Origin: JASFUX01 sp050050115 | GTDB lineage: Bacteria > Pseudomonadota > Alphaproteobacteria > Caulobacterales > Maricaulaceae | Assembly: GCA_050050115.1 (NCBI GenBank) | Contig: JASFUX010000124.1 | Location: forward strand, 1-9,766 | Length of the DNA stretch: 9,766 nucleotides | Reading direction: 5' to 3' | In this document: one piece after another, positions 1-5,666 of the stretch | Layout of the letters: each line of letters starts with the position of its first letter | How positions within the stretch are numbered: position 1 is the first letter of the stretch | Position numbers and translations under genes: made by a program | The notes under the pieces: generated by a model | What the model saw: the letters and a program-made list of their open reading frames with translations, nothing else | What the model was told of the DNA's origin: nothing | Databases searched by the model: none

Positions 1-983
1 TCGAGCAGCACCCGCGGCAGCGTGTCGGAGTTGATCTCGATATCCCAACCGCCCGCGGCGCGTTCGCGCACGAACACGTCGGGCTGGATCGGCGCTGCGC
101 CCTCTCCGCCGAAGGAAAGCCCCGGCTTGGGCGTCAGCGCGCGGATCTCGGCGATCATGTCGTCGAGGTCGGACTCATCGACCCCGCAGACGTTCTTCAG
201 CTTGCGGTAGTCATGCTTGGCGAGCAGCTCGAGATGCTCGACGAGGGCGGCCATCGCCGGATCGTAGCGGTTGCGCTCTTTCAATTGCAGCGCCAAGCAT
301 TCCTTGATCGAACGGGCGCCGACGCCGGTTGGCTCGAACGATTGGATCAGCCCGACGACGCTTTCGATGCTCGCCGGGTCCGCGCCGAGGCGATGGGCGA
401 CGTCGGCGAGATCGCCGCGCAGATAGCCGTCGTCGTCGATGAGGTCGATCAGCGCCGCGCCGATCAGCCGGTCGGCGGGGCTGCGCGCGGCGATGGCGAG
501 CTGGTCTTCGAGATGCTCGTGCAAGGTCTTGCCGGACGCCGCGCTGTCGAGGGCCGAGCCCTCGTCGTCGGCGAAACCGCGGCCGCCGCTCGTCCGGCTC
601 CAGTCGATCGAACCGCCGGCCTGGGCCGCGCCCTCGCTCATCGCGTCGCCTTGACGCTCGCCGGGGCCGGCCTCGGGATTGAGGCTCTCATAGTCGGCGT
701 CCATCGCGGCGTCGGCCCGGCCGCTGCCAGACTCGCCGTTCAGGGACAGCTCTTCAAGGCCGCCGTCGGAGTCCTTGGAGGCATCGCGATCGTCGCGATC
801 GTCGGAGTCGCCGCGCTCGTCGGAATCGTCGCGTTGGAGCAGCGGATTGCGCTCGAGCTCGGTCTCGACGAATTCGGCCAACTCGAGGTTTGACAGTTGC
901 AGCAGCTTGATCGCCTGCTGCAGCTGCGGGGTCATGACAAGCGACTGACCCTGCTTCAGCTGGAGCTTTTGACCAAGAGCCAT
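1..983 (-). CDS. rpoN: RNA polymerase sigma-54 factor RpoN, C-terminus cut by window edge
   Basis: This is sigma-54, which directs core RNA polymerase to -24/-12 promoters that need an activator ATPase. The frame is open from ATG at 983 to the left edge, giving 327 complete residues. Region I (about 1-50) has the typical glutamine- and leucine-rich start (MALGQKLQLKQGQSL, then MTPQLQQAIKLLQ), ending at ERNPLL. Region II (about 51-150) is acidic and low in complexity. The core-binding region follows, with the conserved FEPTGVGARSIKECLALQL at about 216-234. The activator-linked, helix-turn-helix and RpoN-box parts should lie beyond the edge. A GAGG Shine-Dalgarno sits 8 bases before the ATG. 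The start is 15 bases after the lptB stop, so it is probably cotranscribed with the lpt genes, as in many proteobacteria. Family assignment is very secure. The acidic segment is encoded by a short 9-base repeat listed separately. Confidence 0.97.
   Translation of the reverse strand, partial: MALGQKLQLKQGQSLVMTPQLQQAIKLLQLSNLELAEFVETELERNPLLQRDDSDERGDSDDRDDRDASKDSDGGLEELSLNGESGSGRADAAMDADYESLNPEAGPGERQGDAMSEGAAQAGGSIDWSRTSGGRGFADDEGSALDSAASGKTLHEHLEDQLAIAARSPADRLIGAALIDLIDDDGYLRGDLADVAHRLGADPASIESVVGLIQSFEPTGVGARSIKECLALQLKERNRYDPAMAALVEHLELLAKHDYRKLKNVCGVDESDLDDMIAEIRALTPKPGLSFGGEGAAPIQPDVFVRERAAGGWDIEINSDTLPRVLL
786..830. repeat. five imperfect 9-base tandem repeats inside rpoN
   Basis: Five consecutive 9-mers are seen on the plus strand: GCGATCGTC twice, then GGAGTCGCC, GCGCTCGTC and GGAATCGTC. 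Read on the minus strand they encode the acidic Asp/Ser/Arg stretch of RpoN region II (about residues 52-66). Because the unit is a multiple of three, gain or loss of copies would keep the frame. Region II is variable in length and sequence across the family, so the repeat is probably tolerated. Confidence 0.6.
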
Positions 984-998
984 TCGCGACGCCTCACA

Positions 999-1826
999 TC
1001 AGTGAAAACGCTCGCCGAGATAGACGCGGCGAACGTCCGGGTCCGCCCGAACTGCTTCGGGCTCGCCCTCGAACAACACCTCACCGTCATAAATGATCGA
1101 TGCGCGGTCCACGATCTCGAGGGTCTCGCGCACGTTATGATCAGTGATCAGCACGCCTATTCCTCGCCGCTTAAGATAAAGAATCAGTTCCCGAATGTCG
1201 GAAACTGCGAGCGGATCGATCCCGGCGAAGGGCTCGTCGAGCAGAATGAAGGAGGGTCCGCTGGCCAGAGCGCGGGCGATTTCGACCCGCCGGCGCTCCC
1301 CGCCCGAGAGGGACAGGGCCGGCGCGCCGCGCAGATGCTCGATATGCAGATCGGCCAGAAGCGCGTCGACGATCTCCCGGCGCCGGGTCTTGTCGCGGGT
1401 GTTGAGCTCGACAACGCTCATGACGTTGTCCTCGACCGACATGCCCCTAAAAATCGAAGCTTCTTGAGGCAGATAGCCGAGTCCCATGCGGGCGCGCTGA
1501 TACATCGGCAGCCTGGTGACGTCCTGTCCATCGATCAAAATGCGCCCATAGTCGGCCGAGACGAGCCCCGTGATGATATAGAAGCACGTGGTCTTGCCCG
1601 CCCCGTTCGGTCCCAGAAGGCCGACCGTTTCGCCGCGCTTGACGCTCAGGCTCACGCCCTTGACCACCGTGCGACCGCGGTAGGACTTGCCCACCCCTTC
1701 GATCGCCAGGCCGTCAAGCGCCGGCTCGGCCGCAGGGGCGGACCTGCCCTTGCGCCTGCTACGCTTGGGTTCGAGAGAGCCCTCGATCGTCTTAAGAGAT
1801 GGTTTACCCGTTCGCGCGCGCGTCAC
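999..1826 (-). CDS. lptB: LPS export ABC transporter ATP-binding protein LptB
   Basis: LptB is the cytoplasmic ATPase that powers LptB2FG extraction of lipopolysaccharide from the inner membrane. The protein has 275 residues. Walker A is GPNGAGKTT (72-80), the Q-loop glutamine is Q121 (LPQEAS), the signature is LSGGERRR (173-180), Walker B is FILLDEP (193-199, catalytic E198), and the switch histidine is H230 (TDHN). LPMYQRARMGLGYLPQE and ALSLSGGERRRVEIARAL are characteristic of LptB. The open frame extends far upstream, but the GTG at 1826 is the best start: GAGGAG lies 5 bases before it and it overlaps the lptA stop as GTGA. Residues 1-38 form a basic, low-complexity N-terminal extension (KRSRRKGR) before the nucleotide-binding domain, longer than in E. 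coli LptB. It is followed 15 bases later by rpoN. Confidence 0.96.
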   Translation of the reverse strand: MTRARTGKPSLKTIEGSLEPKRSRRKGRSAPAAEPALDGLAIEGVGKSYRGRTVVKGVSLSVKRGETVGLLGPNGAGKTTCFYIITGLVSADYGRILIDGQDVTRLPMYQRARMGLGYLPQEASIFRGMSVEDNVMSVVELNTRDKTRRREIVDALLADLHIEHLRGAPALSLSGGERRRVEIARALASGPSFILLDEPFAGIDPLAVSDIRELILYLKRRGIGVLITDHNVRETLEIVDRASIIYDGEVLFEGEPEAVRADPDVRRVYLGERFH

Positions 1827-2374
1827 TGCCGCTCCTCGTCGTCTCGCCCGCCGGCGCCCGCGCCTTGAGCGTCTGCGTCGAACCCGACGGGCGCTTCGCC
1901 CTCGGTGCTGAGAACGCCTCGAATCCGCTCGCCCGGATCGCTCGTCAGCGCGGCGTGGCCGGATTGCGATTGAACGACGAGTCGATTGCCGGTGAGAACC
2001 GTCTCGCCCTGGATGAGAATGACCCGGCCGGTCAGCGTCACGGTGTCGGTCGCCGCGACGAACACGCCCTCGTCGCCGAGCGCGCGCTCGACAGGGGTGA
2101 TGTAGGCGACCGAGCCGGTCGCCTCGATCCGCTGAACGGCGCGCGCGGCGCCAGGCGTGTCTTCGCCGAAGTAGATGTCGAGCCGATCGGCCATCAGCCG
2201 GGCCTCGCCCTGCCAAACGTTGGCGCGGCCGATCAGGCGAACGACGTTGCCCGCGGCTTCGGTGGTGTCGGCGCCGAAGGCGATGTCGCCGCTTTGTCCG
2301 GAGAACTGGGCGCAAGCCGGCGCGGCGACGAGGAGCGCCGCGGCGCCGGCGATGATCGAAACGAGAATTCTCAT
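1823..2374 (-). CDS. lptA: LPS transport periplasmic protein LptA (OstA-like)
   Basis: LptA forms the periplasmic beta-jellyroll bridge that carries lipopolysaccharide between LptC and the outer-membrane LptDE complex. The protein has 183 residues. It begins with a short signal peptide (MRILVSIIAGAAALLVAAPA) with likely cleavage after ACA at about residue 22. An OstA/LptA domain follows at about 24-155, with the repeating beta motifs QGEARLMADRLDIYF, GDEGVFVAATDTVTLTGRV and a terminal IRGVL. The tail after 155 is Gly/Ala/Asp/Glu/Arg-rich and probably disordered. The ATG overlaps the lptC stop as ATGA. I see no good Shine-Dalgarno, so translation is probably coupled. It overlaps lptB by 4 bases. 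Residues 43-132 align without gaps to 291-380 of the neighbouring LptC, suggesting domain duplication. Confidence 0.93.
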   Translation of the reverse strand: MRILVSIIAGAAALLVAAPACAQFSGQSGDIAFGADTTEAAGNVVRLIGRANVWQGEARLMADRLDIYFGEDTPGAARAVQRIEATGSVAYITPVERALGDEGVFVAATDTVTLTGRVILIQGETVLTGNRLVVQSQSGHAALTSDPGERIRGVLSTEGEAPVGFDADAQGAGAGGRDDEERQ

Positions 2375-3687
2375 GGGGCGTCCGGGGGCGTCTGTGGCTG
2401 GTCTCCGTCTGGGTTCGAAGTCTCGCTCCCTCCTCCGCCGCTGTCGAGGTCTTCGACCCGTAAAACGCCGCGGACGCGGTCACTTTGTCCGCTTGCTCGG
2501 GACCGGCTCTCTCTCATCCTGTACTCGCCCGTCGCCAGGTTGGCCTCGAAGAACTCGCCGCTCAGGCGCGAGGCGCCCTGCACCAGATCGACGCGGCCGG
2601 TGATGTTGATCGTGTCGGTCTCGGCCAGGTAGACCCCTTCGTCGCCGCGCGCGGTTTCGTTCGGGGTGGAATAAGAGACCCCGCCGCGCGCGTCGATGCG
2701 GTTGATCGTCCGGGCGCCGCTTTCGTCGGGGTCGTCGAAGTGGAAGTCCATCTCGTCGGCCATCAGCCGCGCGTCGCCTTGGCTGACGATCACCGCGCCC
2801 GACCAGCGGTTGAGGTTCTCGTCGACCAGGAACTCGCTTCGATCGGCGGTGATGTAGATCGGTCCGCCGTCCGTCGCGATCTCGCCCGTGCTCTGGTTCT
2901 CGACGACGTCCGCTTGGACGGGTTCGAAATCGCCAACCGTTTCGCCGGCGATCGTCTCATCCGATTGCGCCGCGGCCTCGTCGGAAGCCTCCACGGCGGC
3001 GCCGTCCTCGCCGTCCGAGACGACGAACACGCCCTCGGTGCGGTCGGGGTAAAGCACCGCTTCAACCTGACCGATGAAGACGACGGCTTCGCCGTTGTTC
3101 TGGATCTCGAACTCGTCCGCGCGGATCGACCCGATCGGCCCTTCCCCGCGGATCGGTCGATCGCCGACGACGCGTCCCTCGTCGACGTAGACGACCGCGT
3201 TCTCGGATTCGAAGGCGTAACCGTCGGAGGTGCGGAAGGCGACGCCGTCGCGCAGCTCGAGCAGATGGGCGTCCTGGTCGTAGCGGCCGACGACCGCCTC
3301 GACCATCGAGGAGGGATTGCGCTCGCCGGTCATGTCGAGGCGCGGTGCGGCGAGCTGCATGACGTTCGAGCCGGGCTGCTCGCGTTCGGCCGAGGACGCG
3401 GTGATCTCGAACGGCGTGCCGTTGGCGTCGTAGCCCGTATAGCGGGGATTAATCACCGCTCGATCCTCGCCGCGCGCAATGTCGGGATCGATCACGGGCG
3501 GCGGCTGGATCGCGCTCATCACGATGAAGTAGCCGACCGTCGCGGCGATCCCGGCCATGCCGAGGAGCAGGCACGATTTCAAGAAGCGCATGAAGCGGGT
3601 GTGCCGACGCGCCGCGGCGAGGTTCACCTCGCGGCGCTCGATCAGGGGGCTGTCCCCGCCGCTGAAAAGCACGACGCTCGCTGTCAT
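2371..3687 (-). CDS. lptC: LptC with a C-terminal LptA-like (OstA) domain: LptC-LptA fusion
   Basis: LptC is the bitopic inner-membrane protein that receives lipopolysaccharide from LptB2FG and passes it to LptA. This protein has 438 residues, against roughly 190-220 for ordinary LptC. Visible layout: cytoplasmic basic N-terminus (1-35); one membrane segment (about 36-60); LptC jellyroll (about 75-215), with GYDANGTPFEITASSAERE near the start and GSIRADEFEIQNNGEAVVF near the end; an acidic linker (about 222-273); an LptA/OstA-like domain (about 275-408), including VSQGDARLMADEMDFHF and GDEGVYLAETDTINITGRV; and a Gly/Pro/Asp-rich tail. The second domain resembles the adjacent LptA closely (about half identical over 90 residues, by eye). 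There is no frameshift or stop between the domains. ATG at 3687 is chosen because it gives the cytoplasmic N-terminus, but its ribosome site is weak; M33 just before the membrane segment is an alternative. Confidence 0.92.
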   Translation of the reverse strand: MTASVVLFSGGDSPLIERREVNLAAARRHTRFMRFLKSCLLLGMAGIAATVGYFIVMSAIQPPPVIDPDIARGEDRAVINPRYTGYDANGTPFEITASSAEREQPGSNVMQLAAPRLDMTGERNPSSMVEAVVGRYDQDAHLLELRDGVAFRTSDGYAFESENAVVYVDEGRVVGDRPIRGEGPIGSIRADEFEIQNNGEAVVFIGQVEAVLYPDRTEGVFVVSDGEDGAAVEASDEAAAQSDETIAGETVGDFEPVQADVVENQSTGEIATDGGPIYITADRSEFLVDENLNRWSGAVIVSQGDARLMADEMDFHFDDPDESGARTINRIDARGGVSYSTPNETARGDEGVYLAETDTINITGRVDLVQGASRLSGEFFEANLATGEYRMRESRSRASGQSDRVRGVLRVEDLDSGGGGSETSNPDGDQPQTPPDAP

Positions 3688-3803
3688 CGGCTTCGCCCGC
3701 CTTTCACCCTTTCTCGCCGCCCGCCACAGATTGGAAGGCCGACCGGCCCGCCGCCTATATGGGGACGCGCCCCGCGCGCCGCTATTTCATCCGTCAGTCA
3801 ACG
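3688..3803. other. intergenic gap between RNase D gene and lptC
   Basis: These 116 bases separate the RNase D stop from the lptC start. A small GC-rich inverted repeat (GGGG ACGCG CCCC on the plus strand) lies near 3760-3773, without a T-tract. I see no convincing -35/-10 pair. The stretch may hold a promoter for the lpt-rpoN operon, but the sequence does not prove it. Confidence 0.4.
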
Positions 3804-4418
3804 TCATGAATGCGCGAAGATGTCGACCTCCGCCCATCCGGCCAAATCCAGCGCCGCGCGCGCCGGCAGGAACTCGAACGCCGCGCGCGCCAAATCGAGC
3901 CGGCCTTCGCGCTCGAGCATGACGAGAAGCTTCTCCCTCAGCGCGTGCAAGTACAAGACGTCCGAAGCCGCGTACTGCAGCTGCGCCTCGGTGAGCTCGG
4001 GCGCGCCCCAGTCCGAGCTCTGCTGCTGCTTTGAGATGTCCACGCCGAGCAGCTCCTTGGAGAGATCCTTGAGCCCGTGCCGATCGGTGTAGGTTCGCAC
4101 CAGCTTCGAGGCGATTTTGGTGCAGAAGACAGGCGATGTGGCGACGCCGAAATCCCTGAGGAACATCGCGATGTCGAACCGGGCGAAGTGGAAGATCTTC
4201 TCCACCGCCTGGTTCTCGAGCAGCGCCTGGAGGTTCGGGCAATCGTAGGCGGGCCGGTTGAGCTGAACGACGTGGGCGTCCCCGTCTCCGGCCGAGAGCT
4301 GAACGACGCAGAGCGGATCGCGGGTCAGGGACAGCCCGAGGGTCTCGGAATCCACCGCGACGCGATCGCCGAGGTCGACGTCGGCGGGCAGATCGCCTTT
4401 GTGAAGATGCACTGTCAC
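3804..4418 (-). CDS. ribonuclease D-like 3'-5' exonuclease, single DEDDy domain
   Basis: This is predicted to trim RNA 3' ends (tRNA and other stable RNAs) with two metal ions in the cytoplasm. With the start used here it has 204 residues. The DEDDy motifs are all present: VDSETLGL (D23, E25), HFARFD (D82) and YAASD (Y149, D153). E. coli RNase D is about 375 residues and carries HRDC domains; those are absent here, as in other short alphaproteobacterial members. Start choice: GTG at 4418 has GGAG 7 bases upstream and gives an N-terminus (VTVHLHKGDLP) like the short family members. ATG at 4433 and GTG at 4457 are in-frame alternatives without a good ribosome site. It lies upstream of lptC on the same strand, a common alphaproteobacterial order, and is divergent from tetR. 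Confidence 0.9.
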   Translation of the reverse strand: MTVHLHKGDLPADVDLGDRVAVDSETLGLSLTRDPLCVVQLSAGDGDAHVVQLNRPAYDCPNLQALLENQAVEKIFHFARFDIAMFLRDFGVATSPVFCTKIASKLVRTYTDRHGLKDLSKELLGVDISKQQQSSDWGAPELTEAQLQYAASDVLYLHALREKLLVMLEREGRLDLARAAFEFLPARAALDLAGWAEVDIFAHS

Positions 4419-4674
4419 CGGCTCGCTCCGCATCGCGACGGCGCGTCCAATGCGCACGCAAGTATCTGAGAATAAATGATTTTTTGTGTCATCTTCAGAC
4501 GGCTTTTAGCAATTCGACCACCCGAGCGCAAGCGCGCCCGCGCGGCTTTTGACAAACGACGGCGCGAATTGGCGGGCGGTCGGGTTAAGGGAAGGGAAAC
4601 TTTCACCGTGGGCGAACCGAGCGCACGAACGGAGCGCCCTCCGCCGATGGACTCGCTCGCAATATCTTTGGTCC

Positions 4675-4707
4675 AAAAAACTACGGCCCCCTGGGACAGG
4701 GAGCCGT
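4675..4707 (-). terminator. strong intrinsic terminator, minus strand favoured
   Basis: The arms at 4697-4707 and 4683-4693 form an 11-base-pair stem around a 3-base loop (4694-4696). On the minus strand the U-tract is TTTTTT (4680-4675), two bases after the stem. The one imperfect pair (4688 with 4702) is C-A in plus-strand RNA but G-U in minus-strand RNA, so the stem is fully paired only in the minus transcript. The plus-strand T-run is only four bases. It may work in both directions, but minus is better supported. Confidence 0.75.
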
Positions 4708-4847
4708 TTTCGCGCCGCGCCCGGGAGGGATTTCCGGCTCGGCGTTCACGAGTTTTTCAGTCGCCTCCGATCGCAGGCGTTCGCTCCGCGTCTGCTGCGT
4801 TGCGATCACCCTCCCCGTTTGCTGCTGCGACTGCTTTATTTCTTTTG
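4675..4847 (-). ncRNA. candidate structured small RNA of about 170 nt
   Basis: This is inferred from structure, not homology; I do not recognise the family. A minus-strand promoter (-35 TTGACA at 4882-4877) would start transcription near 4847, and an intrinsic terminator ends at 4675. The stretch between can pair as follows: CCCTCCC at 4809-4815 with GGGAGGG at 4723-4729; TGCGATC at 4801-4807 with GATCGCA at 4769-4775; CGCC at 4762-4765 with GGCG at 4741-4744; then the terminator stem. The first three would make a multi-branch fold closed by a 7-base-pair stem. Both flanking protein genes point away, so the terminator does not serve either of them. The RNA could also be a long leader read into RNase D. 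A 42-codon open frame (4809-4681) starts with GTG directly abutting GGGGAGG, a spacing that disfavours translation. Confidence 0.45.
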
Positions 4848-4853
4848 TTGTGA

Positions 4854-4882
4854 AACAAACAAATATATTTGTCGTCTGTCAA
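4854..4882 (-). promoter_or_regulatory. minus-strand promoter with perfect -35 box
   Basis: TTGACA (4882-4877, minus strand) matches the -35 consensus exactly. After a 17-base spacer comes TTTGTT (4859-4854), a weak -10 match. The predicted start is near 4847, giving a transcript that runs into the terminator at 4707-4675. The spacer contains the 4859-4872 palindrome. For tetR on the plus strand, TATATT (4864-4869) is a possible -10, but its -35 region is poor. Confidence 0.45.
4859..4872. promoter_or_regulatory. 14-base perfect palindrome, candidate TetR operator
   Basis: ACAAATATATTTGT is its own reverse complement and is strikingly AT-rich for this genome. It lies 67 bases upstream of the tetR start, inside the spacer of the minus-strand promoter, and it contains the plus-strand TATATT. 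A bound dimer would block both directions. An overlapping inverted repeat (TTTGTT at 4844-4849, AACAAA at 4854-4859) may extend the site. Autoregulation by the adjacent TetR-family protein is the natural inference. Confidence 0.45.
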
Positions 4883-4930
4883 TGGCTGAGTGAGGCCGCT
4901 ACATACGGCGGCGCAAAGAAGCGGGAGTTC

Positions 4931-4939
4931 GAGGCGAAC
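4931..4939 (+). promoter_or_regulatory. ribosome binding site fixing the tetR start
   Basis: GAGG (4931-4934) sits 5 bases before the ATG at 4940. The open frame extends upstream to an ATG at 4850, but that codon lies inside the predicted promoter/operator and has no ribosome site, so 4940 is preferred. Confidence 0.7.
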
Positions 4940-5647
4940 ATGTCACAACAGGCGACGACGCCTTCGGTGACCACACGACGCGAAGCGGCCGACGCGCACG
5001 GCGATCGGACGGCGCGCGCGCCCGGCCGCGCCCTAAAACCACCTCAGGTCCGGACCCATCGCGAGCGCCGCGCCGAGGCGCGGCGGCGGATCCTGCAGGC
5101 CGCTTACGAGATGTCCGCACAAGGCGGGTTCGACAGCCTGACGCTCGCCGGCATCGGCGAAGCGGCCGGCTACAGCCGCGCCTTGCCCGCCCACTACTTC
5201 GGCTCGCTCGACGAACTGGTCGCCGCGTTGGCCGAAGACGTGCTCAAGGTTCACCTGAAAAACCTCAAGCAGTTGCGCGCAGGGTCCGGCGGGCTTGACG
5301 CTCTACTTGCCTCAATCACGCGGATCATCAATCAGGCGAGAGTGGAGCCCGATCGCGTGCGCGGCTTTCACGCCTTCCTGGCGGCCGCATTGACCAAGCC
5401 GCAGCTCGCGCCGACCATCAGACGTCTGAACGAAGGCTCTCTGGAATGGATCGTGGACGCCGTGAGCGAAGGCCAGGACCGCGGCGAGATCGACGCTGCT
5501 CTTGATCCGAAGCTCGAAGCGAGCTTGATCTTGGGCGGCATGCGCGGGGTCATCGCTCAATACTTCAGCGACCCGGACAACTTCCCGCTCGACGCTGCGC
5601 GCGACCGTTTCGTCGCGCAGCTGCGCGCCGCACTCTGCGCTGGCTGA
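4940..5647 (+). CDS. TetR/AcrR-family transcriptional regulator
   Basis: This is a one-component repressor, predicted to bind DNA as a dimer and release it on binding a small ligand. It has 235 residues. The N-terminal DNA-binding domain starts at about residue 43 (RRAEARRRILQAAYEMSAQG), with the helix-turn-helix at about 68-88 (TLAGIGEAAGYSRALPAHYF, then GSLDELVAAL). The remaining helical part (about 105-235) is a variable ligand-binding and dimer domain; the ligand cannot be read from it. Unusually, about 42 polar, basic, low-complexity residues precede the TetR domain. The gene is convergent with the MetE-like gene (17 bases between stops) and divergent from the candidate RNA. Its likely targets are its own promoter region and perhaps the adjacent catabolic operon. 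Family assignment is firm; the regulon is inference. Confidence 0.9.
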   Translation: MSQQATTPSVTTRREAADAHGDRTARAPGRALKPPQVRTHRERRAEARRRILQAAYEMSAQGGFDSLTLAGIGEAAGYSRALPAHYFGSLDELVAALAEDVLKVHLKNLKQLRAGSGGLDALLASITRIINQARVEPDRVRGFHAFLAAALTKPQLAPTIRRLNEGSLEWIVDAVSEGQDRGEIDAALDPKLEASLILGGMRGVIAQYFSDPDNFPLDAARDRFVAQLRAALCAG

Positions 5648-5666
5648 GACGGCGCGCGCAGCCGTT
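5648..5666. terminator. short GC hairpin between convergent genes
   Basis: ACGGC (5649-5653) and GCCGT (5661-5665) form a 5-base-pair stem with a 7-base loop, between the tetR stop and the stop of the MetE-like gene. There is no T-tract on either strand. At most it is a weak shared terminator or a roadblock. Confidence 0.25.

Larger units (their letters stand above)
4419..4939. other. 521-base intergenic region with candidate small RNA and regulatory elements
   Basis: No convincing protein gene lies between the divergent RNase D and tetR genes. The right part (4675-4882) holds the candidate RNA, terminator, promoter and palindrome listed separately. The left part (4419-4674) should contain the RNase D promoter. 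On the minus strand, an ATGACA hexamer near 4492-4487 followed by an AT-rich stretch (TTTATTCTCAGATACT) is the best candidate, but -10 spacing is not ideal. Bases 4500-4670 show only GC-rich sequence with no structure I can support. Open frames crossing the region do not resemble known proteins and lack ribosome sites. Confidence 0.6.

Noticed and set aside
213..1868. Plus-strand open frames opposite rpoN and lptB (213-893 and 897-1868)
   Set aside because: The minus strand encodes unmistakable RpoN and LptB with all motifs; these frames have no ribosome site and no recognisable protein.
999..2483. LptB frame read as a 494-residue protein from 2483
   Set aside because: The upstream 219 residues are an out-of-frame reading of lptA and the lptC 3' end. 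GTG at 1826 has a good ribosome site and overlaps the lptA stop.
2485..4092. 535-codon plus-strand open frame opposite lptC and the RNase D gene
   Set aside because: It is the antisense shadow of real genes in GC-rich DNA. The protein is a low-complexity Arg/Val/Asp mixture with no family features, and it spans two genes and an intergenic gap.
4681..4809. 42-codon minus-strand frame inside the candidate small RNA
   Set aside because: The GTG start directly abuts GGGGAGG, leaving no room for normal initiation, and the stop lies within the terminator stem. Not fully excluded, but a noncoding reading fits better.
4675..4847. Assignment of the candidate RNA to 6S RNA or SRP 4.5S RNA
   Set aside because: I do not see the conserved GGAAG-type SRP loop motif, and the fold is multi-branched rather than the single long bubbled hairpin of 6S RNA. 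The genomic setting also differs from the usual 6S locus.
4476..4893. Plus-strand open frames between the RNase D and tetR genes (125 and 114 codons)
   Set aside because: They run through the terminator and promoter elements, lack ribosome sites and are Arg/Ser/Pro-rich with no recognisable domain.
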